From Choanephora cucurbitarum (taxonomy: Eukaryota > Mucoromycota > Mucoromycetes > Mucorales > Choanephoraceae), in assembly GCA_025331435.1 (NCBI GenBank), contig JAIWNI010000008.1, positions 310,001 to 374,000 on the forward strand: a stretch of DNA of 64,000 nucleotides, in the 5' to 3' direction. Below, piece by piece: positions 46,460-58,340 of the stretch. Each line of letters starts with the position of its first letter. The stretch's first letter is position 1. A program made the translations under genes and the position numbers. The notes under the pieces were generated by a model. That model searched no databases. It saw only the letters and a program-made list of their open reading frames with translations, and was not told the DNA's origin.

Positions 46460-48329
46460 TTAAAAGTCCTCATTTGCCTGTCTGATCTCGTTCATGAGTG
46501 CGTTATCAGGATTAAGACTTTCAAATAAGCTATAGTCAAATTCGCCTTCTGCCATCAATCTTATAGCCATACGATCGATAGCAATCACTGCCAAGACAGT
46601 CTGAATATAGGCGTCAATAAGGTCATCAATGCCTAGACCTAACTGGTTAAAATCTTTGCGGTCCATAAGAATCAATCGAGAGGTATCAGTTGTCCAACCA
46701 CCATCAGGTAGCTTGACAGATAAGTTTGTACCAAGCATGTCCCATGTATTGGCATCAGGAGGTAAATCACCAGCTAAGGGAAGTCTTGCTTTACGACCAT
46801 ATATACAGATTGGACGGAAACCTTGAGCACTGCCTATGTACCAAAACAGATCAGGTCAACTGTCAAATAGACTAATATAATTTTACTTACCAGTCACCAT
46901 CATACGAAGGTCACTCACATAGGTGTTGCTTTTCTTGTTAGGAATAGTACCAACATGGTAGAACTTGCCTGCAGTTGTGACACTTGACCAAGAAGCATTA
47001 CCAACAAGCGACTGAACAATAAACTAAGATAAGACCGTATTAGCTTTAGCTTGATATCGATACTCCTTATCCTCACTTACTTTATCATAATGATGGTCCT
47101 GATTCATGAAATCGTTTAATTCTGATTGGTTTGTGATAGTATAGACACCTTGACCTGCATTACTGTAAGGCACCTTAAGTACTGCATGTCCTCCCATTGA
47201 ACTAATCCACAAAGGAATTTCTCCACGAGTTACATTATTGATTGTCTCAGGCGTCTTGATGCTTAAACCAGTTCCAACAATATCTTTGTTGTAAAAGTCA
47301 TAGGCTCTTGCGGCCATCATCTTATTGCGACCACCAGCAAGACAACTGATGATTTGGTTCATCACAATCGTCTTTGTCTTGAGAGGGAATCGATTCCAAG
47401 GCTTTTGAGTCAAATAACGAAAACATGCACGGATAGGATGCCATACTAATAAAAAAAAGATTTTTTTGTTTGTATATGCCTTTTATCTTTGCCCCCCTTC
47501 ATTCCATTTCTCTCTCTCTTTTTTAGTGTACCTTGATCCTTATCGCGAACATAGAGAACACGATCAACCCACTTGATTCCTGGGTCAGGGTCATCTACAT
47601 GCCACTCAGCCAACCAAACGTGTTCTTTAGCAACATCAGCCAATACAGCAGCATAACCACTAGACTCCATCATGTTTTTATCGCAAATAACAGCCAATCC
47701 ACCCAAAGAAGGATCTGCCTTAGAGAGTTGATCTTGAAAGGCTGATTGGATCACATTACGATAACCGCCTTGTTCATTATGTTCATCAGTCTCAGACAAG
47801 AGAGGCATGGATTTCTGGCCTGAAGGACAAGAGTTTGTTTCAATCACGATCATTTGACGATGACCAGAAGCAGTAGTGACGTTGAACAGATCTGAGCCTA
47901 AGCACAAGTATTTCAATAAAACAAATATTTCAAAGCTTAAATTTTCTTACCTGCCCATTGGAAATGTTTGGGGGAATAAGATAGAATTTCCTTCAAGTCT
48001 TCTACCTTTACCTGAGGATTCAGATGAGTGTAGCGAGCAATGATACGTTCATTTCCCAATGTAAAGAAGGATTGAATAAGAGGGTGAATCTGAGCATTGA
48101 GCACACGCGGGTAAAAGTGTTGTTCTGGTTCAAATTCGCCTTGAGACACCAAACGTGTTTGGCCTCTATGATGTTCATTTCCCATTGGATTGGCAATTTC
48201 GCTTGGTGGCGTTTTTGGAGGTGTAGTCTGGATCTTCTTATCAGCAGGAGCTGTCTCAGCAGTGGATATAGAAAGCTTTTCAAGACCATCATTTGGTAGC
48301 AATGGAGGGGAACCTAGGCTTGTAGTCAT
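46460..48329 (-). CDS. Conserved-looking unknown protein with ATP-grasp-like stretch
   Basis: A gene of about five exons, roughly 530 residues, starting [15 protein letters not shown] at the ATG at 48329. I cannot name it. A low-complexity N-terminus leads to an ordered body with the blocks [89 protein letters not shown] and [26 protein letters not shown]. The [13 protein letters not shown] segment looks like the lysine and glycine-rich loop of ATP-grasp ligases, and ETNSCPSG suggests a second conserved site, so an ATP-dependent ligase-like fold is a hypothesis only. There are no membrane or signal segments. Confidence 0.7.
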
Positions 48330-50974
48330 TTGAGAAGAGAATGTAAGAAAGAGAAACAAAGAAGAAGAAAAGTGATGATAATAGGGTTGAGAAAAAAAAT
48401 GCACATCGAACAGGTCTTAAATAGAGCATATTTCGCCAATCATTGCTTCGTATTTGAAAGAGTAGCATAAAGGATTGGATACAAAGCGGTACTAGATTTC
48501 CTTTTTAAGAAAAGTAGAGAAAGAACCAGTCGTTGGAACCGATTTGCTCTCATGCAGACTTTAGTCTTCTCCCACACAGATGCAATTATTTCAGCATGTC
48601 ATGCTATAAGCCAATGAAATCGAGAATTACATGTCTTAGTTCTTTTTTGAAAATGGCATAAAAGAAAGAAAGTAGGCTGCAGTTATCGTTCAATCTTTCC
48701 TGCGCTTATTACGCGTTATGGAATATCGCATTTGATCTAGAGACGACCACTAAAACTTCTCATAAGAAACCAATTCAAGAAGGTATCCAGTTGACAGGAT
48801 TCGAATAAAGAAAATAACTGCTATTTTGTGTAACCTGATTTCTTCAGAAAAAAGTGCTACAATTTAGAGATTTACTTTATTCGGATAAGGTTTCAGCTTT
48901 AGATTGTTATTTTTGGACTGACCATCTCATTTGTGCTCATGTGGATAAGAAACACAAAAGAGAGAGGCTAAATAATAAACAAGGATTATAGCCAAACCAA
49001 TATTAGATATCCATTCTGTTTCTTAGAACTAACTTGATCATAATTGAGAGCAGCTTAAATAACCAATCAGAGTATAGATACGTGTTTCATTTTGTCTATT
49101 TTATAGGAGAGGATTCAAGGAGGTTTTGTTTAAGAAAGCATTTTTTGTTGTAAGAGTCGGAATGTGCGACATCAAAAACAATGAAAGGCCTTGGTAATTC
49201 AATGTCGTTATGTTAGTCTTACAAAGTCTATATATTCAAAAGGCTTGAACAGCAAGAAATCTATTTAATGACCTTTATTGAACTGGACAAACCAAACTTC
49301 TGCTAACTGTTCTTTTTCTTTAGATCACTAGAAATCAGTAAAGAAAAGTCTCTTTGTTTTAGTGTGTATTGTCTTTTGTTCAACTTATCTGATACTGTAG
49401 GATTGTTTGCTATTCAAACTAACAATGAGTCGGGATCGACATGATAACTATCCACAGCCTAATATCTAGCCATCAGCTGTTCAATTTCATGGCATAATAT
49501 GATCAAAGGGATAGATATTTAGAGAGTCAATTACACAGAAAAAAAAAGCCTTCCAGTGTTTGAAGAATAATTTCAAAGAGAGTCTTTATATATGGATGTT
49601 GCTCTAGATGGTGGTTAGAAACCATTCGTATGTGTTGAGTATTGTAAAGTGCTTGAATAGGTTACTTTGAGTTTGAAGCGTTAAAAGAATTCATCTCTGC
49701 TCTATTCTTTGAGAAAAGCATGGCCACTGTTGACGAGTTTAGCTCAATCTGTAAAATGTCGATAAAAAGAGAGAACAGTATAAAACGAAGCAGGTATCTT
49801 TTGTCTTGTGCTTTTGGTGCAAGAAATTGCAAGCACCTATAGATCGTCATTCGGATACTGCCTTGCAAAAGTATTAGGCTTCACTGGATCGAATGCTCTC
49901 TCTCTCTCTCTTAATACAATGTACCGAGCTTATTGATTTGTCAATTGGTACTACAAGTATTCCTGTACGACTCTAACTTACGTTTTTATGAAATTTAAGC
50001 GGATTAATGAACACAAAAGTTTATATCAAAAACAAAAGCTTCTAGGATTTCACAAGTTCATAGCCAAAGAGAACAATACTTCTGCAGTTGCTCCTTTTTC
50101 TATCTCTCTAAAGGTGGCTATTTTTCTTTTGTTCGGAACAACTTAGGTTTGATATGCTTGAAAAGGAATATCTAAAACGATAAAAACAAACAAACAGTTG
50201 CTTGTAAGCCTATCAGCAGAAGATGCAGTAAGCTTTTTCGGGTAAACAGAACTTCTTTGTGATTGTTTTGTTTCTATTCGAGAGAACTTAAACTAAAGCG
50301 ATTTTCTGTATTTATCACCTCATAAAAAAAAAGGACCTCAATCTACAGATTGTGATGTTCTAGTACAATAAACATGTCTTTATGATACAAGAAGCTTGTG
50401 TAGAAATAGAGAAAACAAAACAAAGGCTTTGTTGGCTGTGCAGCTCAATAACTAATACAAAAAAGGGTTAATTATGATCGATTTGATAAATCCGTCTTAT
50501 TTAATTTTCGCTACCATCATCCTCCAGATATCAACAAGCCTGATCTCTAATATAATACACTGCATTCAAACAGGCTATTTGCACAGCATGATCTTGTTCA
50601 ATGTGAAGCATATCTTGTAGTAAGATAATGTTAGTGACCAGAACAAAACAAGCACTGAAATAACTGGGCTTTAAATGAGATATAGCCTTCATGTTGATTC
50701 CTTGTAACTATGAAAAAAGAAGAAGAAGAAGAAAGACTTGATAATGATAGTTGACATAGTTATTCTTAAGACCATCGCTTTAAACATAGTTCAAGACTTT
50801 TGATGAATGGAGATAGAGTGATTGTTTTTGCCTATGTATAAGACAGTCTTTTTAGAGTAGGATCTATTGAAAATCTGGAGTTTAGGAACAGATCACTCTC
50901 CCTCCTTTTCTTTTTAAGTCTGCATCTCTCTCTCTCTTTTCTTTCTTTTTCTCTCTTTTTTTTATTTTTTTTGG
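48330..50974. other. Long intergenic region between divergent genes
   Basis: No gene or repeat of note. A CT-rich run ((TCTC)n) near 49897-49914 and another at 50920-50970 precede flanking genes. Short frames are motif-free. Confidence 0.5.
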
Positions 50975-53900
50975 ATGAATATAAACATCAGCCTAACTTC
51001 AAATTGCAAAGTACGCGTCTTATTAGTGCCTGTATCACCTATCAAAAGAACGACTTTTAGTAAATATGTTGAACTAGTCAAGACATTTCAAGTTGTTCGT
51101 TTAGGTGATGTTACGCCTGACCTGAAGAAAGGTGCAAGCGGTAAACTAAAATCCATTTTGCATGATATGTTGTGTTACTCAATTTTATGTAAGCCATGTT
51201 TACTAGTCAAGCCTTTCAAGAAGGTCAAATGCACTTTGAATTCCTAGACCATTATTCACGAGAACACCAAGAATTAGAAGAATTTCAACCTTATCGACGC
51301 ATATTTGGAATTATCGGTATCATGGATTGTCAAGAATGGGAAAAGAAAGGATTAAAGGAAGGCCATCATCAATTTGTTCGTAGTTTAGATCATGTAAGCC
51401 ATCTTTTCCAGCCAGAAAAAAAATAACTATTAACCTCTGTTTTAGTATCCATCCAGTGTTGTCACTCGATGTTTTGCCTTTGAGCCTTCAGAGACTCAAG
51501 AGGATGATACAAAAGGTTTGATCATGATGCCCAATGTTGGCAACATGTCGTTTTATATGAGCACCATGATTTGTGATTTTGCAAGTGAAATATTAGAGCT
51601 CTTTAGTGTACTAGCCACATCTATTCAATCTACAGGTGTGATCGAATCACCCTTGGCTCTGAATATACCGATCAAAAATCGAGCCCAACAAAGACTTTCT
51701 CAGCCACCCTTAATAACACCTTCTCGAACATCGTACATGTCTTCCAAGAGAGCATCCCTTCCTATGCCATCGACACGAGTATCAGAGGAAGAAAACCGAT
51801 CGAAAAAGAGAACGCCTGGGAGAATTCAGAAACTCTTGGGGGATTTCTATCTTTTGGCAGGCCGATTACCTGATGCCATTCACTAGTAAGATAGAGAAAC
51901 AAGGGATTTGTATCCATGGTTAATCTATATCTTTCCTTATGGAAATTAGTTATGATCAAGCCATTGAATCAAACAAGACAATGTCTGATTTCTTATGGTT
52001 AACAAGTGCAATGGAAGGATGGCTATGTGCTACATTTTTATTAGAACATTTACAGATAGACATAGGCCATATTGTTTCTAGAATGGTCTTTCCTTCAACA
52101 CAACCATCCTATACATCGTCAGATCAAGTAGAACTGCCACCTACACCTACAACTCCAAAAGCGCCTCGTTCAATGCTTGATTTACTGATTGAGCAATACT
52201 CTCTCATCTATACCTACTATGGTCGTGTCACCTTGACTGCAAGTTTTCCTGCTCCTGATATCGTCTTTGCAGAATCATGCTTGAGAATAGCAAGAGTGTT
52301 GACAACAGCCTATCTGAATGGTGGATGGAATGATACCACTGTTCAGTGTATCATGGAAGGAGAGTTAAGTCAGGGCAAAATAAAGGGAGTACAGAAACAG
52401 AGTGGCATAAAACAATGTCAGATTGGTGATTGGGTCACAAAGATATGGAAAATAAGAATGGATCAATTGAGTTTGTTAGATCAAGTAAGAGAAAAACGAC
52501 AAGGATCAGTTCGCGCTTATTCACCTCTCTTTGCTTCTACACCATAGATTTCACTCTTGAATGGCATGTCTTTGATCTATTCATGTATTGGTTATCATAG
52601 AAAGGCAGCCTGGACAAGGCATCAAAGCGTAAAGAGCATGTTGCCTTTGATCGTTCAGCACCGAAGATCGAATCTATCAAAGGATAAACTATCTGATCAA
52701 GGTGTACTTGATATGCTTAAACAAGTCTGTGAGATCTATGGTGTAGGTGAAAAGTCGATTCGATTGGCAGATCAAGGGGAATCACCTAAAAGCCACGATC
52801 TATTTGGATGGCCAGCACTACAGAGTGAAGTCTTGAAGCAATGTATTTCTATCTCTGAAGCACTGATAGACAACAATCTACGGTTGTATTATACCAACGT
52901 ACTCTTGAGAAGTCTGTATCAGTACATTCCAAAGGCTGAACAAATCAAGTTGGCCACTACTATCCAAAGTATCATTGTTCATTCCAATCGAGACAAGAAA
53001 GCCATGTCGTCCTCCATGAACTATTGGGGTGTCAATCTGGTATCCAGTATTGAACTCAAAAAGCTCATATCCCGCAAGGCTGTATATGCTCATTCAGCCA
53101 AACAAGAGCCTGTGAAGGAGAATAAAGAGATATCGGATGATCCATTTATCTATAATCCTTTTGCAAAGAAACAAGTTGTGCATCAGAAAGCAGTACTAGT
53201 GAAAAATGAATTATCTGAATTCCAAGTCTCTCTTTTGAATCCTTTTGGATTTGATCTGGAGTTACAGAATATCGTCTTGAGGTAAATCCAACCTTTGATT
53301 TTGACGCTTTTAGAAGGCTTATTTTGTCTACTGTAGTACTTCAGGTGTTGAATTTGAAGCTGTTCCAACAGGCACAACTATACCTGCCAATGCCACCAGT
53401 CAGATTCAATTGATGGGCACACCAAAGGAAGCAGGAGTTTTGATCATACGTGGATGTTTGATACGAATCATTGGATTTGCAGAACAAGAATTCACAGTCG
53501 ACTCCAAATCAACTAAACCAATTGATTGCCAAACAAAACTCAAGAGCAGGTAAATACAGGGGGAAGAGATCGAGTGAGTGAGAGCTTATAAAATGTATTC
53601 TTCCTTTAACAAGTGTTCTTAAGTGGTCTGAAAGCGCTTGATTTACAAAAAGATAAAGGTAATTGAGACAAGTCATGTTGACTGTGGTGATTAACACACC
53701 AATTAGAACAAGTGAAGGCATCTGAAGAAGAGCAGTTTGTTACCATGGACGTGATTGATGATCAACCTTTACTCAAGATCAAACGCTCATCCTTATTGCA
53801 TGGTGCTATCATGTTGTTTGAAGGAGAGGTGTAAGTAGGATCTAGAGAGCCAATATAAAGGACACAGTAGTTGACTTTTTGTATACATCATTCTCAAGAG

Positions 53901-55470
53901 CACATATGACTATGGATTTAGAGAACATTGGCACTGTTCCTATAGATTTTATAGCACTCTCCTTTGTGGATTCGACCACGTCCAATCCTATCTTGATTAA
54001 TCCAGAACTACCGTCTGAAGAGAAATACGAAATTGAACTCTACACAAAAGATACTCGCGTCTTTTCTTGGGCTGATCCCATTGATAGACGCTATAATCAG
54101 CTCAATGGTAGAAAGATATGGCTTCCACCAGGTGCACTAACTACTATTAAAGTGAACATCTACGGTAAAAAAGATTGGTAAGTTAACTAGATGATACATA
54201 CATGTCTCTTTCCTCTTAAACATTTTCTCAGTCATCATGGTACAATTCAAGTGGACTATGGCTTCCTAGAGAGATCTTCAGAAACTGTCTTGTCTTTATT
54301 CTACACAAGACAACTGTACTATAATGTACTTGTGACAGTCTATCAAAACCTTGAGTGCTCAAGTTGGGATGTTGCTCATCTTCGACATAGTCTTCCTCCT
54401 TCTAAAGACTCTCTTGCTCCAACCGGCAAACATCCTCTATCGTCCATTGAAGATCTCTTGATGATGACTCGACATGTCGAAATGGAAAATCAAGACTTTT
54501 GTCTTGTCACCTTGGATGTTCAGAACACTTGGTCCACTCTGTTTGATGTAGAATTCATGATTCATAATGACGATCTATCAAAAGACCATAGTCAGATCAT
54601 TTTTCACTTACCTGTTCAACCTGGATCTACGGCTAGGTAAGTCTCTCTCTCTTTTTTTTATAGCGAAAATTACTTACCATCCTATGGTTAGAGCAATATT
54701 GCCTATCAAACGATTATTTCTACCATTGGATGTATGTCAACAGACCATTCCTTCATTGGATGTCAATCGACAATTTGTAGTATCGCAAGGACCTAAACTA
54801 TCAAAAGAACAACAACAGGCTCGACTTCAGATATTTTGGTACAGAGAAGAACTGCTGAGTCGCATCAAAGCTACTTGGCGATGTAGAGTATCTCAGCGTA
54901 CAGGCGATCTTAATCTTCGACCCTCTTTACGTTTCTCTCAAACACAACTTGCTATCTTTAAGAAAGAAGATATTGAGTTCTCAGTGGATATGAAAGGTCA
55001 GAGTGTCACAAAACTAAGTGGCCGACGATTCATATGTGAATGCAATGACCCTGCCATAATGACCATCACTGTCAAAAATCGATTTCGTAAAGTAACATGT
55101 ACTTATTTTCTGATCTTATTCTAATCTCCAACTATAGCTTATCCAATCAAAGTGATCCTAAGATTGCAACCAGTACAGAGCTACAATGATGGAGCAAAAG
55201 AATATGATCTTTCAGAGAAACTGTTGGTGGAAGGCATAAAACAAGTAGTATTGCCTGAGGTAAGAATGTACAGATCACTTTGTCCTTGGTCACTAACCTC
55301 TGTTTCTCAAGATACCTGCTATTCATGGCCAAGTGGCTCATTCATTTCCACTGTATTTCCTATCTCGAGGGCAGTTTGAGCTGCTTTACCATGCAGAAGA
55401 TGTTTATAAGCGTAAAATATATTATGATCATGAATGGGTGATTGTAGACACGATAGACTCAACTACATAA
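50975..55470 (+). CDS. trs120: TRAPP II subunit Trs120/TRAPPC9
   Basis: Thirteen exons close in frame to 1268 residues (exon starts 50975, 51194, 51446, 51950, 52548, 53337, 53624, 53707, 53899, 54232, 54692, 55138, 55312). TRAPP II is the exchange factor that activates Rab11/Ypt31 at the late Golgi, and Trs120 is one of its large specific subunits. Family blocks include KVRVLLVPVSPIKRTTF at the N-terminus, FQPYRRIFGIIGIMDC, VVTRCFAFEPSETQEDDTKG, SFYMSTMICDFASEILEL, GDFYLLAGRLPDAI and LLNGMSLIYSCIGYHRKAAW. The C-terminal half is made of beta-sandwich repeats (for example DLENIGTVPIDFIALSF). Length agrees with fungal Trs120. The exon 11 donor (GTAAAG) was set by frame. Confidence 0.93.
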
Positions 55471-55520
55471 ACAAATAAACATTTTTTTTATTTCAACTTG
55501 TAATACTACATAGCACATAC

Positions 55521-57228
55521 TTAAAGTCTAGCATGAGTAGGGTAATATTTCATAGCTTGTCTGATACCGAGATCAGCCATGATTTCTTCAGAGCCACCAA
55601 GGATAGCACCAAACTTGTATGTTCTTTGGAATGCTTCTATTTGACGACCCATACCTGTCTTGGTGATAGCACGGCCACCAAAGATTTGACAAGCATCATC
55701 AGCAATGTTATGAGATACACGAGTCACTTGGTATTTCAAGAGAGCGATAGGACCAGCCAACTTCACGGATTGTTCGGCATAACTCATGTTACACATCTGG
55801 TATGTGATATTCTCAAGCCAGTTCTCAACTGCTTCCAACTGAGAAATCATAGAGGCAAGCTTATTACGGATCACAGGCTGATCAATCAAGCGCTTACCAA
55901 AGACCTTACGTTGAACAGCCCATTTGAAACAGTCTTCAACAATAGAACGAGAGGCACCAGTGACAGCACCACAAATGTACCAACGTTCATGGTTAAAGTT
56001 ATACATGATCACCTGGAAACCTTTACCTTCTTGGCCCAAGATGTTTTCAGCAGGTACCTTGACATTCTCAAAGGTAATGTAAGAAGTACCAGCTGAAGGA
56101 GAGTAAGAGGTCTTGATTTGCTTGGTCTCGATGTTATCATCACGTTCAACAAAGAACATGGTGATACCCTTTTCAGTAGTAGCAGCTACAGTGAAGTAGT
56201 CAGAAAAGACACCGTTGGTGATCCACTTCTTGACACCATTGAGGATAAAGTGCTTGCCATCAGGTGTTCTCTTGGCAGTTGTACGAATTCTGGCTACATC
56301 TGAACCAGCATAGGGCTCAGTGATAGCTAGACAGATACGCTTCTTACCCAACAAGACTTCAGGAACCACACGAGCCTTTAGTTCGGGACTACCAAAGTTG
56401 AAGATGGGAGGGAGACCGATACTGTAACCAGAGGAGATACCATCAGTGAAGCCAGGAGCACCAAGACGAGCTGTTTCTTGGTGAGCAATCAATTCGTGGA
56501 AATAGTCAAATTCTTCAGGTTTAATGCCAGCAGGTAATTTAAGGCCCTTCAACCTAAATAAAATTGTCATGATTAAATTCGCATCGCTTGTCTTTATCAT
56601 CTGTATTTTACCAAGGACCAGGACCAATTTGACTGGCCAAAAGACCAGCTTCACCTAATTTGGCATATAATTCTTTTGTAGGATAAGTGCCTTGATCTTC
56701 AGCCATGACAGCATCAGGCTTGATTTCATCATAAATGGCACGAACAGCTTTACGGAATTGAGTGTGGCTCTCACTAAGAAAAAAAAAGGTTAAACATGCT
56801 CTGTTTCTTTTTTGAGTCTCTAACTTACTTGAAATAAGCACTCTTGAAGCCCATCCAATAACTTGGTTCAGCATAAGGTACAGCTGATAAATCTCCAGGA
56901 GAAGGAATACTGACTTGAGAGACTTCATTCTCAATAGAGCCAATCTTGAGACGTGGAGCATATTTGATCAAGACATCTTGACGATGAAGACCATAGAAAT
57001 CCTCTAGATTGAGAAACAAACAGTTGGTACTCTTTCTCTCTCTTTCTCTTTCTTTCATTTACCTGTAACATCTTTGCCACCTAATTCAACTAACACTTGA
57101 CTGCCACCTGGGTGCAACATGGCGAACTTGGAAACATCATAAACAGCACCATCAATGATGATCCAACAGTCATCCTCTGTGTTATGTTTGGCTACTTCAG
57201 CTCTTGTAAAAATCTTTAATTCAGGCAT
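55521..57228 (-). CDS. Cytochrome b5 - acyl-CoA dehydrogenase fusion, predicted peroxisomal
   Basis: A gene of about four exons. The N-terminal cytochrome b5 domain starts [16 protein letters not shown] and has the first haem ligand in LHPGG and the second in the following GLHRQDVL. It is joined to a full acyl-CoA dehydrogenase: [78 protein letters not shown]. The catalytic base position is [13 protein letters not shown]. The protein ends in HARL, and ARL fits the type-1 peroxisomal signal. Such fusions are known in fungi. The b5 part may accept or pass electrons, though the partner is unknown. It converges with trs120 over a 50-bp gap and sits 130 bp from the RNase P-like gene. Confidence 0.92.
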
Positions 57229-57358
57229 AAGAGAGTAGGGGGGTGGTAATAGAAAAAAGAGAGAGAAAATATAAAAAAAAAAGATGAGTGAGAAAATATA
57301 AATGCAACGATGGCATGTGAAAATGGTATCAGTCAGCATAAAATCGCATGTTGCATTC

Positions 57359-57822
57359 TTAAGCCTGATCATGTGACTTTGTCTTTTTGTGTTGATAGTG
57401 TGGAGCCTTGTTCTTGGGTTTAGTGGAAGCCATGTGTTGGATCTTCTTGAGTGAATTGGCTAGTTCTGATGTGATGGTAGTCCAAGGTGCTGTTACTAAT
57501 GCAGGCTTTAGATAAAATAGAAAATCATAACCTATATTACACTTGTAAGTAACAGTTGAGTTGTGTGGTCCTTTTGGCTACCTTTCACTGTAATCACATC
57601 GTGCTCAGTTTGTAACGCTGCCTTCATTCGACGATCTGCTCTATTTCTGACCACAGCTGATTTACTGATCTTCTTTTTACTGGTGATGAGTGCAAAACGA
57701 TTGAGATCAAGTGTGCCATTAGGTAAAGCCTTGATGTTGAATAGATCTGTTGATGTGCGTAGGTTGCTATGCTTGGAGAAGATTGTAAAAAGCCTCTCAC
57801 TATGTATACCAGGTATTTTCAT
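57359..57822 (-). CDS. Bacterial-type RNase P protein (RnpA)-like protein
   Basis: Two exons (57822-57582, 57531-57359) encode 137 residues. The centre reads [31 protein letters not shown], in two overlapping blocks of the RnpA pattern RFGxxVSKKxGxAVxRNRxKRRxR, including the RNR signature that contacts catalytic RNA. After the intron [24 protein letters not shown] mirrors the C-terminal strand and helix of RnpA. The N-terminus ([21 protein letters not shown]) is basic and could serve mitochondrial import. The tail is Lys/His-rich. Inferred role: partner of a mitochondrial RNase P RNA in tRNA 5' maturation, or a ribosomal/assembly factor that reused the fold. Confidence 0.72.
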
Positions 57823-58340
57823 AGTACTACAAAAAAATAAAAAGAGAGGAAATTGGGAAAATAAAATAAAGAAATGAAACAGATTAAGCTTGATTTCTTA
57901 GACATTCAACTAATAACTTAATGATATGATTATGCACTGTGCTTATTTAGATTCATCTCAAAAAATAATCACACTTGTTGAGATCAAAAAAAAACTGCTA
58001 CAGGTGAATGATCAAGGATATTGAATTATACAGATGCTCTATCTACAAGATAGGCGCATCGTATCTCAAAATAGAACAACCTTGAACTGATTCTATTATG
58101 CAGCAATCGAAAAGAGAGTCTCAATTCTGAGCCTAAATAAAAGTTTATCAACTAGATCAAAAGTATGCTTTTCATTGTTGAGTACTTCTTTAAGAGAACA
58201 TGATCTGAGTCTTTTATTAGACTCTCAATTTTGGGAAGACATAGAAATCAAGCGGCAAGACTGTCATGTCCGGGGAGGGGGGAAGGAAGATTTAGTATTG
58301 TAAGGCAGATAAAGTTTATGTAACACTTACATCTTGCTCA
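57823..58340. other. Intergenic, flank of the Fanzor element
   Basis: AT-rich except for a G-rich tract at 58270-58286 (CGGGGAGGGGGGAAGG). No gene is seen. It may include the 3' end of the Fanzor element. Confidence 0.45.
58270..58286. other. G-rich tract next to the Fanzor 3' end
   Basis: CGGGGAGGGGGGAAGG is out of character with the surrounding AT-rich DNA. It could form structure or mark the element end, but no terminal repeat is seen. Confidence 0.4.
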
